Source: Actinomycetes bacterium
Lineage (GTDB): Bacteria; Planctomycetota; Phycisphaerae; JAACET01
DNA length: 64,000 nucleotides
Assembly (NCBI GenBank): GCA_030614915.1
Contig: JAUXAG010000008.1
Coordinates: forward strand, 1-64,000
Reading direction: 5' to 3'
Within the stretch, counting starts at the first letter, position 1, and the number at the start of each line of letters is the position of its first letter. The notes under the pieces are model-generated. The model worked only from the letters and a program-made list of their open reading frames with translations. It was not told the origin of the DNA and did not search any database. The position numbers were made by a program, and so were the translations under genes. Positions 1-8,815 of the stretch are shown here, in pieces.

Positions 1-98
1 CGATATAGCTCGTTGTCGCAACCCGATACGCCCTGGTCGCGTGGAACCACGTCGAATCAGACGTCATACAGAGGTTTACCCATATCTAACCATGCCAC

Positions 99-818
99 GT
101 GATCTTGCACGAAAGAAATGCTTATCCTAATGCCATTGGGGACCTGATTGTGGCGGTGTATCTGCTGATTCTGCCGGCGTTGGCGATGATTTTCGGGGGC
201 TTGGCGTCGGCTAATCCTCTGGCCAGCGTGGGAGCGAGCCGGGAGATGAAGCTGGTCCTAGCCTACGAGCTGCCGTTTATTCTGATGATCGTGGTAGTGC
301 TGATCAAGAGCGGCGGCGAGTTGGGATTAGGTGCTCTGATAGCAGATCAGCAGGCCAATGGGGTGTATGTGGGGAGTATATCGGGGGTGTTGGCTTTGAT
401 TGTGGCGATTCTGTGTACGCAGGCCAAGCTGGGCCAGGTGCCCTTCGATGCGGCCGAGGCAGAGACGGAACTGACCGGGGGAATAATGGTGGAATACTCG
501 GGGACGCCGTTGGCGGTGTTCAAGCTGACCAGGGCGATGCTGTACGTTGTGGTGCCGATGTTCGTGGTGGTGCTGCTGTGCGGCGGCATTGACGTTGTCC
601 GCGAGAACGAGGCCCTAGGCCCGTTTATTTTGGGTATCATCCTGGGCGTCCTGAAATACGTCGGCCTGCTGGTTCTGGTGGTGTTGATTCGCAATACGAA
701 CCCGCGGCTGCAAATTAAGAATGCGATAAAGTTTTTCTGGGGCCATGTAACCCTGCTGGCGGTTATTGCGGTGATCCTGGCGTTTATAGGAGAACAGTTG
801 AAAATCGGCTGGCTCTAG
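99..818 (+). CDS. Hydrogenase membrane anchor, NuoH/EchB/MbhM-like, lacking N-terminus
   Basis: This is the NuoH-type membrane subunit that connects the hydrogenase head to the ion-pumping arm. The match begins near GDLIVAVYLLILPALAMIFGG and continues through the conserved REMKLVLAYELPF segment and the QVPFDAAEAETELTGG loop, with about six membrane helices to the end. Family members are about 300-320 residues and begin with a helix and an RKxxARxQxRxGP loop; that part is absent here. The only start in frame is GTG at 99, with no convincing ribosome site, and the frame is closed by TAA at 87. None of the three forward frames upstream carries the missing segment. The gene is therefore truncated, rearranged or cut by an assembly error. 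It is followed 21 bases later by the NuoB-like gene. Confidence 0.8.
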   Translation: MILHERNAYPNAIGDLIVAVYLLILPALAMIFGGLASANPLASVGASREMKLVLAYELPFILMIVVVLIKSGGELGLGALIADQQANGVYVGSISGVLALIVAILCTQAKLGQVPFDAAEAETELTGGIMVEYSGTPLAVFKLTRAMLYVVVPMFVVVLLCGGIDVVRENEALGPFILGIILGVLKYVGLLVLVVLIRNTNPRLQIKNAIKFFWGHVTLLAVIAVILAFIGEQLKIGWL

Positions 819-839
819 AGAACCGGCAAGAGGACGAAG

Positions 840-1268
840 ATGAGTCTAAAAATCAAAGCTCTGACCAAATCGCCGTGGGTGTATCACCTTTGTGCAGGGG
901 GCTCGTGCAACAATTGTGATATCGAGATTCTGGATCTGTTGACGCCCCGGTTCGACGTGGAACGTTTCGGGGCGGTGCTGGTCGGCTCTATCAGACATGC
1001 CGACGCTCTGCTGGTAACGGGTATCGTGACCAAGAAGACGGCCCCACTTGTAAAAAAACTATGGGAGCAGGCTCCCAAGCCGTGTCTGGTGTTCGCCATT
1101 GGAGGCTGTGCGTGCAGCCAAGGGTTGTTCAAGGACTGCTACACAGCCAATCCGGTGCCGCTGGATGAGCTTATTCCGGTGCACGCCTATGTACCGGGGT
1201 GTCCGCCCAAGCCGGAAACTATGATTGCAGGGATCGTCAAGGCCTTGGGGTCGCTGGTAGCGAAATAA
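840..1268 (+). CDS. Hydrogenase small subunit, NuoB/MbhJ-like
   Basis: This subunit carries the [4Fe-4S] cluster next to the Ni-Fe site and passes electrons between the ferredoxin subunit and the active site. The 142-residue protein has the short form typical of group 4 hydrogenases. Candidate cluster ligands are C23 and C26 in GGSCNNCDIE, a cysteine of GGCACSQG (C90 or C92) and C121 in PGCPPKPE. The GSCNNCDIE form is that of Ech, Hyc and Mbh enzymes rather than of complex I. ATG at 840 follows an AAGAGGACGAAG stretch that can act as ribosome site. It lies between the NuoH- and NuoC-like genes in one operon. Confidence 0.93.
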   Translation: MSLKIKALTKSPWVYHLCAGGSCNNCDIEILDLLTPRFDVERFGAVLVGSIRHADALLVTGIVTKKTAPLVKKLWEQAPKPCLVFAIGGCACSQGLFKDCYTANPVPLDELIPVHAYVPGCPPKPETMIAGIVKALGSLVAK

Positions 1269-1292
1269 AAGAAGCCAAACGAGTAGAAAACC

Positions 1293-1739
1293 ATGACCGA
1301 AAAGATCGTTCAAGAAATTCAGCAAGCCCTGGGTAAGAAGATCAAGAGTGTTGTCATAAAGAATTCCCAAAGGGTGTACATAGATATTGACCCGAAAGCT
1401 ATCCGCGAGGTTGGCCGTTACCTCTGGAAGGATCGCGGGGCCCGCTACGCGATAGCGACGACGGTTGATAATCGTACCAGCTTCGAGGTAATCCATCACT
1501 TCAGTCTCGACCGGGAGGGCGGAGTTATGGTGTCGATACGCAGCGTGTTGAGCCGAGAAAAGCCCAGCATGCCATCCTTGGCCACTGTAATCAAGGCTGC
1601 CAGCTGGATCGAGCGGGAGATGAACGAATTGATGGGCGTGGAGTTTGAAGGTCATCCGGACATGCGAAGGTTGATCTTATCCTCCGAACATTGGCCCGAA
1701 GGCGTGTATCCGCTGCGAAAGGATTTTAGTCACCGGTAA
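1293..1739 (+). CDS. Hydrogenase NuoC-like subunit (MbhK/EchD type)
   Basis: This 148-residue protein belongs to the 30-kDa complex I subunit family and forms part of the soluble head that holds the large subunit. The family signature is at the C-terminal end, in ERE-MNELMGVEFEGHPDMRRL followed by the PEGVYPLRKDF tail, which docks on the NuoD-like partner. It binds no cofactor in characterised relatives. The gene lies 24 bases after the NuoB-like gene and before the large-subunit gene. That is the usual J-K-L order of Mbh-type operons. Confidence 0.9.
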   Translation: MTEKIVQEIQQALGKKIKSVVIKNSQRVYIDIDPKAIREVGRYLWKDRGARYAIATTVDNRTSFEVIHHFSLDREGGVMVSIRSVLSREKPSMPSLATVIKAASWIEREMNELMGVEFEGHPDMRRLILSSEHWPEGVYPLRKDFSHR

Positions 1740-1775
1740 CGTCTGTCCCGAGTGCTGAGTGAAGGACAAGAAATC

Positions 1776-2969
1776 ATGAATGATCGGCGAATCATACCGA
1801 TAGGCCCGTATCATCCTCTGCAGGAGGAGCCGGAGCTGTTTCGGCTGGAGGTTGACGGTGAAACGGTAGTGGACCTGGACGTAGAGGTCGGCTGGAACCA
1901 CCGGGGTATCGAGAAGCTCTGCGAAACGAAGACCTACGATCAAGTACCTTTCGTGGTCGAGAGAATCTGCGGTATATGCTCGACCTCGCACCCGTTGGCC
2001 TATGTGCAGGCGGTGGAGGAAGCGGGGGATATCGAAGTCCCCGAGCGGGCTTTGTATATCCGAACGATTATCGCCGAACTGGAGCGAATCCACTCGCATC
2101 TGCTGTGGGTGGGCTTGGCGGGCCACTTTCTGGGTTACAATACGGTGTGGATGTGGAGCTGGAAATACCGCGAACCGGTATTGGACATCTGTGAAACGGT
2201 TACGGGCAATCGTAATCACTATGCGATGATGAAAGTGGGCGGTGTACGGCGGGATATTCTGCCCGAACACGTCGATTACATCCTGGAGCGAATACCCGAG
2301 CTAGTGAAATTCACGGACCTGATCAAAGGGGCAGTGCTTGATGACCCGGTCTTACACGCTCGGCTAAAGGGCGTCGGCGTAATGACCACCGAAGATATGC
2401 ACGAGTACGGGGGGGTTGGTCCGACATCGAGAGCCTCCGGCGTGCCGGGCGACGTCCGGCGGGATGATCCATACGCAGCCTATGGGCTGGTGGACTGGGA
2501 TGTAATTACTGCACCTTGGGGCGACGTATTCGCCAAGGCCGTAGTCCGGGTACTGGAGATGTACGAGTCGATAAGAATCGTCAAAGAGTGTCTGACGAAG
2601 ATGCCCGAGGGTGAAATCGACTCCAACCCCAAGACCGTACCCGCAGGAGAGGGGATCGGCCATCACGAGGCACCACGGGGCGAGGTCTTCCACTACGTGC
2701 GCTCGGACGGGACGAATCGGCCGATTCGGCACAAGATACGGGCCCCGACGTATATGAATCTGCCTACCTACAAGGCCTCGGTGGTGGGGGCGTCGATAAC
2801 CGATGCGACGATTATCCTGGCGGCTATCGATCCGTGCTACTGCTGCACGGAACGGATGGCAGTGTATAAACATAAGGGAGATCCCAGAGAGCCGATTATG
2901 ACCGGCGAGGACCTGGTAAGGCTCTCGCAAGAAAAGACGGCCAGACTGCGAAAGGAATTCGGCTTATGA
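1776..2969 (+). CDS. [NiFe] hydrogenase large subunit, group 4 (MbhL-like)
   Basis: This is the catalytic subunit that reduces protons or oxidises H2 at a Ni-Fe centre. Both Ni-binding pairs are intact: RICGIC near residues 63-68 and DPCYCCTER near 352-360. This distinguishes it from NuoD of complex I, which has lost them. The large-subunit helix ERIHSHLLWVG follows the first pair. About 37 residues follow the last ligand block, so C-terminal processing is expected; a HycI-type protease gene ends the operon. The ORF track starts at GTG 1752, but ATG 1776 has a GAAGGA site at good distance and fits the family start. The stop codon overlaps the next gene by ATGA, suggesting translational coupling. 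Confidence 0.95.
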   Translation: MNDRRIIPIGPYHPLQEEPELFRLEVDGETVVDLDVEVGWNHRGIEKLCETKTYDQVPFVVERICGICSTSHPLAYVQAVEEAGDIEVPERALYIRTIIAELERIHSHLLWVGLAGHFLGYNTVWMWSWKYREPVLDICETVTGNRNHYAMMKVGGVRRDILPEHVDYILERIPELVKFTDLIKGAVLDDPVLHARLKGVGVMTTEDMHEYGGVGPTSRASGVPGDVRRDDPYAAYGLVDWDVITAPWGDVFAKAVVRVLEMYESIRIVKECLTKMPEGEIDSNPKTVPAGEGIGHHEAPRGEVFHYVRSDGTNRPIRHKIRAPTYMNLPTYKASVVGASITDATIILAAIDPCYCCTERMAVYKHKGDPREPIMTGEDLVRLSQEKTARLRKEFGL

Positions 2970-4843
2970 GCAATGAGCTACTACACGTGGTAGCTGTGCC
3001 GCTGGTGCTGGCGGGAATCGCCCATTTGCTGGGACGGCGGCTGAGTATATTGGCTCGACTGGTGGGCTTGGCCGGTACCGCTTTGACGCTGTGGCTTGGC
3101 GTTCGAGTCTGGTGGCTGGCGGCTGGAACGGCTGAGAAGGCGTCGTGGACCCTGCCCAATTGGCAATGGCTGGGAACTCTGCGCGACACGCCGGTGCTCC
3201 ACGTTGATGCCCTGAGCGGGTTTATGCTGGCGGCGGCGTGCTTGTTCGCTCTGTTGATAGTCATATACTCGCTGAGTTCGGTTAGGGGTAAGGAGCTGGC
3301 CAACGGGTATTTTTATGGGCATATACTTGCAGCATTGGCGGCGGCGGCCGGGGCATTGTTGGCCAATGATTTCGTAACCCTGGCTATCTTCTGGGGGTTC
3401 ATGGGTCTGCCGTTCTATTTGCTGATCAATATGGGCAAAGAGAACTGCGAGGCCGCGGGCAAGAAGATGTTCATCATCACCGGGGCGTCGGACTCGCTGC
3501 TGCTCTTGGGTATTGGTTTACTGCTGGCCAGCGGCCACAAGCTCGGATTGTATGGCGAGATTGCCACCTCGAATGCCGCAATGGCCGGTGCGTTTTTGTG
3601 CTTCTCGGCCGCGGCCTTCGCTAAGGCCGGTGGTATGCCGCTGCATTCGTGGATACCGGACGTGGCCGAGACGGCACCGGTTCCGGTGGTCGCATTTTTG
3701 CCGGCCTCGGTGGATAAACTGCTGGGCATCTACCTGTTGGCCCGAATCTCTCTGCATAGTTTTTCAATAACACCGGGCGGCTGGTTGAGCAGCCTGTTGA
3801 TGATCTTAGGAGCGATCACCATCGTCGCAGCAGTGACAATGGCCCTGATCCAGCATAATTTGCGGAGGCTGCTGGGCTTTCACGCGGTGAGCCAGGTGGG
3901 TTACATGATCCTGGGCATCGGCACCGGCAGCATCCTGGGTATAGCCGGTGGTGTGTTCCACATGCTCAACCACGCCATTTATAAGTCGTGTCTGTTTCTG
4001 ACGGCTGGGTCGGCTGAGCGTCGGGCGGGCACGGGGGAGTTGGACAAGATGGGCGGGTTATATAAGGCCTTGCCGGTAACTTTCCTGGCTGCGGTGATCG
4101 CGGCCTTGGCTATTTCGGGGATACCGCCGCTGAACGGTTTCTTCAGCAAATGGATGGTGTATCAGGCAGTCATCGAAATGGGGCAGACGACTGGCGGTTG
4201 GCTGTGGATAGTCTTGCTGGTGGCGGCGGTGTTCGGCAGTGCCTTGACGCTGGCCAGCTTCGTGAAGGTAATACATTCGGTTTTTCTGGGTCAGGAATAT
4301 AAAGGGCCGGAGAAGGCACCGGTCGGTCCCAAGGCTGGGCTGGGGATGCGGATAAGCATGGTGGTTCTGGCTGGGGCGTGCGTGGTCTTCGGTATCTGGG
4401 CGATGCAGCTTCCGCTGGGCAGGATGATCTTCCCGGCGACGGGGATCCCGACACAGTTGAGCATTTGGGAGCCGCAACTGGCTACAGGGCTGATCCTGTT
4501 GGCAATCGCGGCGGGTCTGGTTATCTATCTGCTGGGCACTGCGGTGAAGGTACGGCGGGACGACAGCTACGTAGGAGGGGCCGACGTAAGCGCCGAGCCG
4601 GATATGCGTTTCAGTGCCGCGGATTTCTACCAGACGATCTCCAAGGAGATGCCCGTACTGCGGCGGTTATACGTGCAGGCCGAGAAGAGCTGGTATGACT
4701 TCTACGCCCTGGGGCGAAGATTGATATTCTACGTCGGCGGCGGGCTGCGGGCCCTGCACTCGGGGCTGCTGCTGACCTACGTGGCCTGGTGCGTGCTGGG
4801 CCTGGTGGTGCTGCTGTGGTTATTCGTCTCGGCGAGTAAATAG
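2966..4843 (+). CDS. Antiporter-type membrane subunit, ND5/MrpA N-terminal-like
   Basis: This 625-residue protein has about 15 or more membrane helices and the proton-conducting antiporter domain shared by NuoL/M/N and MrpA/D. The core includes AFAKAGGMPLHSWIPDVAETAPVP, which holds the key lysine, and HNLRRLLGFHAVSQVGY. It matches the ND5-like N-terminal part of MrpA. The C-terminal part of MrpA is encoded by the next gene, so MrpA is split here. It overlaps the hydrogenase large-subunit gene by four bases, which places it firmly in the complex. Classical archaeal Mbh has a single antiporter subunit of this kind; this operon has two, counting the MrpD-like gene. Confidence 0.88.
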   Translation: MSNELLHVVAVPLVLAGIAHLLGRRLSILARLVGLAGTALTLWLGVRVWWLAAGTAEKASWTLPNWQWLGTLRDTPVLHVDALSGFMLAAACLFALLIVIYSLSSVRGKELANGYFYGHILAALAAAAGALLANDFVTLAIFWGFMGLPFYLLINMGKENCEAAGKKMFIITGASDSLLLLGIGLLLASGHKLGLYGEIATSNAAMAGAFLCFSAAAFAKAGGMPLHSWIPDVAETAPVPVVAFLPASVDKLLGIYLLARISLHSFSITPGGWLSSLLMILGAITIVAAVTMALIQHNLRRLLGFHAVSQVGYMILGIGTGSILGIAGGVFHMLNHAIYKSCLFLTAGSAERRAGTGELDKMGGLYKALPVTFLAAVIAALAISGIPPLNGFFSKWMVYQAVIEMGQTTGGWLWIVLLVAAVFGSALTLASFVKVIHSVFLGQEYKGPEKAPVGPKAGLGMRISMVVLAGACVVFGIWAMQLPLGRMIFPATGIPTQLSIWEPQLATGLILLAIAAGLVIYLLGTAVKVRRDDSYVGGADVSAEPDMRFSAADFYQTISKEMPVLRRLYVQAEKSWYDFYALGRRLIFYVGGGLRALHSGLLLTYVAWCVLGLVVLLWLFVSASK

Positions 4844-4866
4844 CAATACGATGGAGTAGGACGATA

Positions 4867-5403
4867 ATGGTTACAAACCTGCTGATTTTCCTGCTGCTGT
4901 TTATGATTATTGCGGCGGTGGCGGCTCTGCAGACCAAGAATCTGCTCTCGGCGGTGATATCCGTCGGAGCGGTGGGCTTCGGGGTGAGCGTGGCCTTTCT
5001 GCTGCTTCGAGCCCCGGACGTGGCTATCACCCAGATAGCGGTGGAGGTGCTGACCCTGCTGCTGCTGATCCGGGCGACCATCTGGCGGGGCGTACGAACG
5101 GTTTCGGGCCAACGAGAGGTCTTCGGCTCGGCGGTGGCGGTGGTACTGGTACTGCTGATTCTGCTGCTGGTCTTGCCCGTGTTCTCGGGGCTGTCGTTTG
5201 GCGTCGGGCCACAGATGGAGTTGGCGTCCAGCCATTACCTGCAACAGGGATTGAGCGAGACGGGCTCGGCGAATATCGTCACTGCGGTGCTGCTGGACTA
5301 CCGGGCTTACGACACCTTGGGTGAGGCTACAGTCTTGTTTACAGCCATTATCGGGGCCCTGGTGCTGATGCGTCAGCAGGCCCGCAAGCCCTTGGAGGAA
5401 TAA
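4867..5403 (+). CDS. MrpA C-terminal-like subunit (MbhD plus MbhE fusion)
   Basis: This 178-residue membrane protein joins two small Mrp/Mbh modules. The first half carries the DUF4040/MbhD signature FLLLRAPDVAITQIAVEVLT. The second half carries the MbhE-like stretch GSANIVTAVLLDYRAYDTLGE, ending in a helix. In Mrp antiporters both follow the ND5-like domain inside MrpA; in archaeal Mbh they are the separate MbhD and MbhE. Here they form one protein separate from the ND5-like part, an intermediate arrangement. It lies 23 bases after its partner and 2 bases before the MrpB-like gene. Confidence 0.85.
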   Translation: MVTNLLIFLLLFMIIAAVAALQTKNLLSAVISVGAVGFGVSVAFLLLRAPDVAITQIAVEVLTLLLLIRATIWRGVRTVSGQREVFGSAVAVVLVLLILLLVLPVFSGLSFGVGPQMELASSHYLQQGLSETGSANIVTAVLLDYRAYDTLGEATVLFTAIIGALVLMRQQARKPLEE

Positions 5404-5405
5404 AG

Positions 5406-5882
5406 ATGACCGGTATGACGGTTATAGTCAAAACGGTAACCCGCTGGACGGCGGCCCTGATCTTTCTCTACGGGGCTTATGTGGTAGCCTACGGGCATCT
5501 GGGCCCCGGTGGAGGTTTTGCGGGGGGAGTGATCTTGGCCTGTGCTTACATCCTGATAACCCTGGCGTACGGTGGCGAACATGCCTTGCGTGTGCTGCCG
5601 CGGGCAGTGGCGTCTCGCCTGGACAGTTTTGGGGCCTTGGCCTTTTTGGCCTTGGCATTGGTGGGTATGGTCGGGGGCGGATTGTTCTTTACCAATTGGC
5701 TGCAGCAGAAGTGGGCAGGTAAGGCTTTCCACGTTTTCAATGGGGGGATTATTCCGCTGGCCAACGTGGCTATAGCCATAAAAGTATGCATGTCGTTGTT
5801 TTTGGTATTCTTTATTCTGTCCAGCGTGCGAATGTTCGGCAAAGATGAGCAAATAGACTTCCGCTCTAAAGAGGTGGACTGA
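5406..5882 (+). CDS. MrpB/MbhF-like subunit
   Basis: This 158-residue protein with four membrane helices belongs to the MnhB/MrpB family. The signature is the glycine-rich GHLGPGGGFAGGVILACAYIL segment, with FNGGIIPLANVAIAIKV later in the chain. It is part of the sodium/proton-translocating module. ATG at 5406 starts two bases after the preceding stop codon, and its own stop overlaps the first base of the MrpC-like gene, so the three genes are tightly coupled. Confidence 0.9.
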   Translation: MTGMTVIVKTVTRWTAALIFLYGAYVVAYGHLGPGGGFAGGVILACAYILITLAYGGEHALRVLPRAVASRLDSFGALAFLALALVGMVGGGLFFTNWLQQKWAGKAFHVFNGGIIPLANVAIAIKVCMSLFLVFFILSSVRMFGKDEQIDFRSKEVD

Positions 5883-6229
5883 TGATTTACGTATTGTGCC
5901 TGATCCTATTCCTGGTGGGGCTGTACGGCGTATTGAGCCAAAAGAACCTGATCAAGCTGATCATTGGTCTGGGGATCATGGAGTATGCGGTCAACATGTT
6001 TCTGATTATGGTGGGCTACCGCAAAGATGGCAAGGCGCCGATCATGGAAAGCGGGACGGGTCTGGATAAATTTCTCTCGGGGGCGGTGGATCCGCTGCCG
6101 CAGGCGATGGTACTGACAGCCATCGTGATCAACCTTGCCGTGCTGGCGTTGGCGATTGCCATAGCCATGCGGCTGTACCAGAAGTACGGGACGTATGACA
6201 TAACCGAGATCCGACGGCTGAGAGGATAA
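5882..6229 (+). CDS. MrpC/MbhG-like subunit (NuoK family)
   Basis: This 115-residue protein with three membrane helices belongs to the NuoK/MrpC family. GLYGVLSQKNLIKLIIGLGIMEYAVNMFLI in the first two helices contains the conserved glutamate of the ion path, and DPLPQAMVLTAIVINLA is the usual third-helix motif. It overlaps the MrpB-like stop codon by one base. A 176-base gap with repeat sequence separates it from the MrpD-like gene, the only sizeable gap inside the operon. Confidence 0.92.
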   Translation: MIYVLCLILFLVGLYGVLSQKNLIKLIIGLGIMEYAVNMFLIMVGYRKDGKAPIMESGTGLDKFLSGAVDPLPQAMVLTAIVINLAVLALAIAIAMRLYQKYGTYDITEIRRLRG

Positions 6230-6234
6230 AAGAA

Positions 6235-6272
6235 GGCTTGAGGCTGGAGGCTTGAGGCTGGAGGCAAGAAGA
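6235..6272. repeat. Short tandem direct repeat AGGCTTGAGGCTGG
   Basis: Two copies of AGGCTTGAGGCTGG stand in tandem just after the mrpC-like stop codon, followed by a further GAGGC. The tract lies directly before a palindromic repeat element. It may be slippage sequence or a remnant of the event that brought the element in. Confidence 0.7.
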
Positions 6273-6299
6273 AGAAAGGCACAAAGGGGTAAATAAGAA

Positions 6300-6371
6300 A
6301 AGAAACCCCCGGTGGGCCCCCCAATCGCGAAATATCGCGATTGGGGACCCCTAAATCCGGGGGCTAAATAA
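6300..6371. repeat. REP-like palindromic element inside the hydrogenase operon
   Basis: The element begins AAGAAACCCCCGG and ends CCGGGGGCTAAATA. Nested inside is a perfect 12-bp stem, CCCCAATCGCGA and its complement, around an AATA loop at 6319-6346. The same outer boundaries recur near 53.1 kb and 56.2 kb, so this is one copy of a dispersed family. It sits between mrpC-like and mrpD-like genes and would fold strongly in the operon mRNA. Confidence 0.85.
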
Positions 6372-6405
6372 GGCAAAAGACGAGAAGAACAGGAAGCTTG
6401 AGCCA

Positions 6406-7944
6406 ATGAAAATCGATATTCAAACAATTCTGCCGCTGGCAATAGCCATACCGCTGGGGATGGGTTTTATTCTGCCTCTCTTGGGCAAGAAACTGACGCG
6501 GCTGGCGGACGTAGCGGCTAATCTGGCGACGGCGTCGCTGGTGTGCCTGTCGATAATCCTGCTGGTGGGGCGTCTGCAGGGTGGCGGAGCGGAAGTCTAT
6601 TGGATGGGCGGTTGGCGCATAACCGCCGGCGGAACGGTATTCGGTATCAATCTGGTGTTGGATGGGCTCAGCGCCCTTATGCTGGTGCTGGTGTCGGTGG
6701 TGAGCTTCGCGTCGACATTGTTCAGCAGCCGCTACATGGATCAATACACGGGGCGATCCAAGTATTACGGGCTGTTCATGCTGATGATAGCGGGAATGAA
6801 CGGCTGTGTGCTGACCGGGGATATGTTCAACCTGTTCGTATTCCTGGAGATTGCGGCGGTATCGAGCTATGCCTTGGTGGCCTTCGGCTGCGAGAGCGAC
6901 GAGCTGGAGGCTTCGTTCAAGTACCTGATTCTGGGCTGCGTGGCTTCGAGCTTTATCCTGCTGAGTATTGCCCTGCTGTACGCACAATTCGGGGCTCTAA
7001 ACATGGCCCAATTGGGCGAGCGGATGGCAGAGCTAGGGGTCAACAAGGGATCGCTGCTGGCCTTGATGATGCTGCTGGCGGGTCTGGGAGTAAAGGCGGC
7101 GCTGGTACCCTTTCACGCCTGGCTTCCTGATGCTCACCCGTCGGCGCCGGCGCCGATCTCGGCGATGCTCAGCGGGGTGCTGATCAAGGCCATCGGGGTT
7201 TACGCGATTATCAGAGTGGTCTTCAACGTTTATGGTTGGACCCCTGAGCTGGGGATGGCCCTGATGGTCCTGGGCACCTTATCGATGATCGTCGGCGGAG
7301 TGCTGGCCATGAGGCAGGGAGATTTCAAGCGGCTGTTGGCATACTCGAGTATCAGCCAGATCGGCTACGTGGTGCTGGCTATCGGGCTGGGGACGCCGCT
7401 GGGGATTCTGGCGGGTCTGTTCCACCTGGCGAACCACGCGATCTTCAAATCTTTGCTGTTCTTGACCTCCGGAGCGGTGCAGTACCGGACGGGGACGAGG
7501 CAGTTGGACGAGATGGGCGGGCTGGCTCAGAAAATGCCCATCACGGGCCGAACGTGTCTTGTGGGCTCGATGAGCATTGCCGGGATCCCGCCATTCAACG
7601 GATTCTTCAGCAAGCTGCTGATTATCATAGCCTGCGTGGCAGCGGGGCGCTGGGGATTTGCCCTGTGTGCGGTGATAATCAGTATCGTGACCTTGGCTTA
7701 CTTCCTGAAGGTGCAGAAGAACGCGTTCTACGGCAAGCTGAAAGACAAGTGGGCCCAGGTGCGCGAAGTGCCCCTGACTATGCAGTGCAGCATGGTGCTG
7801 CTGGCGGTTCTGTGCGTGGCGATGGGTCTGCTGTTGGTGCCTGGTCTGAGGGAGGCGGTTCTGGAACCAGCTCGAGACGCTTTGTATCAGGGAGTAAAAG
7901 GCTATCAAGAGGTGGTCATGACGTTGCTCGGTTCGGGCGGCTAA
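6406..7944 (+). CDS. MrpD/MbhH-like antiporter subunit
   Basis: This is the second large antiporter-type subunit: 512 residues, about 14 helices, with the proton-conducting domain. The key lysine-bearing motif is GVKAALVPFHAWLPDAHPSAP, followed by RQGDFKRLLAYSSISQIGY and LANHAIFKSLLFLTSG. The length and these motifs fit MrpD and archaeal MbhH. Together with the ND5-like subunit it gives the complex two potential ion channels. It is separated from mrpC by the repeat-bearing gap, yet remains in the conserved C-D-E order and on the same strand. Confidence 0.9.
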   Translation: MKIDIQTILPLAIAIPLGMGFILPLLGKKLTRLADVAANLATASLVCLSIILLVGRLQGGGAEVYWMGGWRITAGGTVFGINLVLDGLSALMLVLVSVVSFASTLFSSRYMDQYTGRSKYYGLFMLMIAGMNGCVLTGDMFNLFVFLEIAAVSSYALVAFGCESDELEASFKYLILGCVASSFILLSIALLYAQFGALNMAQLGERMAELGVNKGSLLALMMLLAGLGVKAALVPFHAWLPDAHPSAPAPISAMLSGVLIKAIGVYAIIRVVFNVYGWTPELGMALMVLGTLSMIVGGVLAMRQGDFKRLLAYSSISQIGYVVLAIGLGTPLGILAGLFHLANHAIFKSLLFLTSGAVQYRTGTRQLDEMGGLAQKMPITGRTCLVGSMSIAGIPPFNGFFSKLLIIIACVAAGRWGFALCAVIISIVTLAYFLKVQKNAFYGKLKDKWAQVREVPLTMQCSMVLLAVLCVAMGLLLVPGLREAVLEPARDALYQGVKGYQEVVMTLLGSGG

Positions 7945-7996
7945 AACAACTCGGCCGGAAGTGGCCGAGCAAGGCCCTAAATAGAGTGGAGCAATC

Positions 7997-8521
7997 ATGC
8001 GGCGAATAGTAATTTTCATAGTGAGCTATCTATTATGGTGTGGACTGGTCTGGCCTTACGACCAGAATCGTATAGGCACAGACGGGACGGCCTGGGACAC
8101 GGGGAGTTTGCTGCTGGGTTTGGGGGTGGCCCTGCTGGTGGCGATTCTGTTCGGGGGGGCGTTGACCAATAAGCCGAAGAATCTTTTCAACCCCCTGCAC
8201 ATTTTCTGGGTGATCGTCTATTTGCCGGTCTTTTTCTATTATTGCATCAAGGCCAATCTGCAGGTGATGTACCTGGTACTGCACCCGGATATGCCCATCA
8301 AGCCGGGAATCGTCAAGGTCAAAACCAAGCTCACCAGCGAGAGCGGGGTAACCGCCCTGGCAAACTCCATTACTCTTACGCCGGGAACGCTGACTGTCGA
8401 CGTGATAAATGACAATGAGCTCTACGTTCACTGGCTGGTGGTCGAAAGCGCCGAAGAGGATAAGGCTACCGAGATCATTGTCAACCGCTTCGAGTATTTC
8501 TTGGAAAAAATATTCGACTAA
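7997..8521 (+). CDS. MrpE/MbhA-like subunit
   Basis: This 174-residue protein has two or three N-terminal membrane helices and a soluble C-terminal half. It matches the MnhE/MrpE family through VYLPVFFYYCIKANLQVMYLVLHP and the later TLTPGTLTVDVINDNELYVHWL. MrpE is needed for assembly or full activity of Mrp antiporters. ATG at 7997 follows a GAGTGGAGC stretch. It is followed 18 bases later by the MrpF-like gene. Confidence 0.9.
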   Translation: MRRIVIFIVSYLLWCGLVWPYDQNRIGTDGTAWDTGSLLLGLGVALLVAILFGGALTNKPKNLFNPLHIFWVIVYLPVFFYYCIKANLQVMYLVLHPDMPIKPGIVKVKTKLTSESGVTALANSITLTPGTLTVDVINDNELYVHWLVVESAEEDKATEIIVNRFEYFLEKIFD

Positions 8522-8539
8522 TCCGGAGAGGACAGGCTA

Positions 8540-8815
8540 ATGAGCGGCTTTGAAGTGTTTCTGTATGTGGCCATAGTCGTGCTGATGATTTGTATTTACC
8601 TGTGCATGTATCGGATCAGCCGAGGACCTACCGCGCCGGACAGGACCGTGGCTATCGATATCCTGGGCGTAATCCTGGTGAGCTTCTGTGCGATCATGGC
8701 AATAATTACCAAACGGGACTTTTACATCACCCTGGCTATAGCCTGGGCTTTGCTGGCCTTTATCGGTACGGTGGGTTTGAGTAAGTACCTGGAAGGACGG
8801 GGCTTTGATGAGTGA
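8540..8815 (+). CDS. MrpF/MbhB-like subunit
   Basis: This 91-residue protein with three membrane helices belongs to the MnhF/MrpF family. The signature YRISRGPTAPDRTVAIDILG lies between helices one and two, and the acidic residue in it is conserved in the family. It is a small member of the ion-translocating module. Its 3' end overlaps the start of the MrpG-like gene by eight bases. Confidence 0.9.
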   Translation: MSGFEVFLYVAIVVLMICIYLCMYRISRGPTAPDRTVAIDILGVILVSFCAIMAIITKRDFYITLAIAWALLAFIGTVGLSKYLEGRGFDE

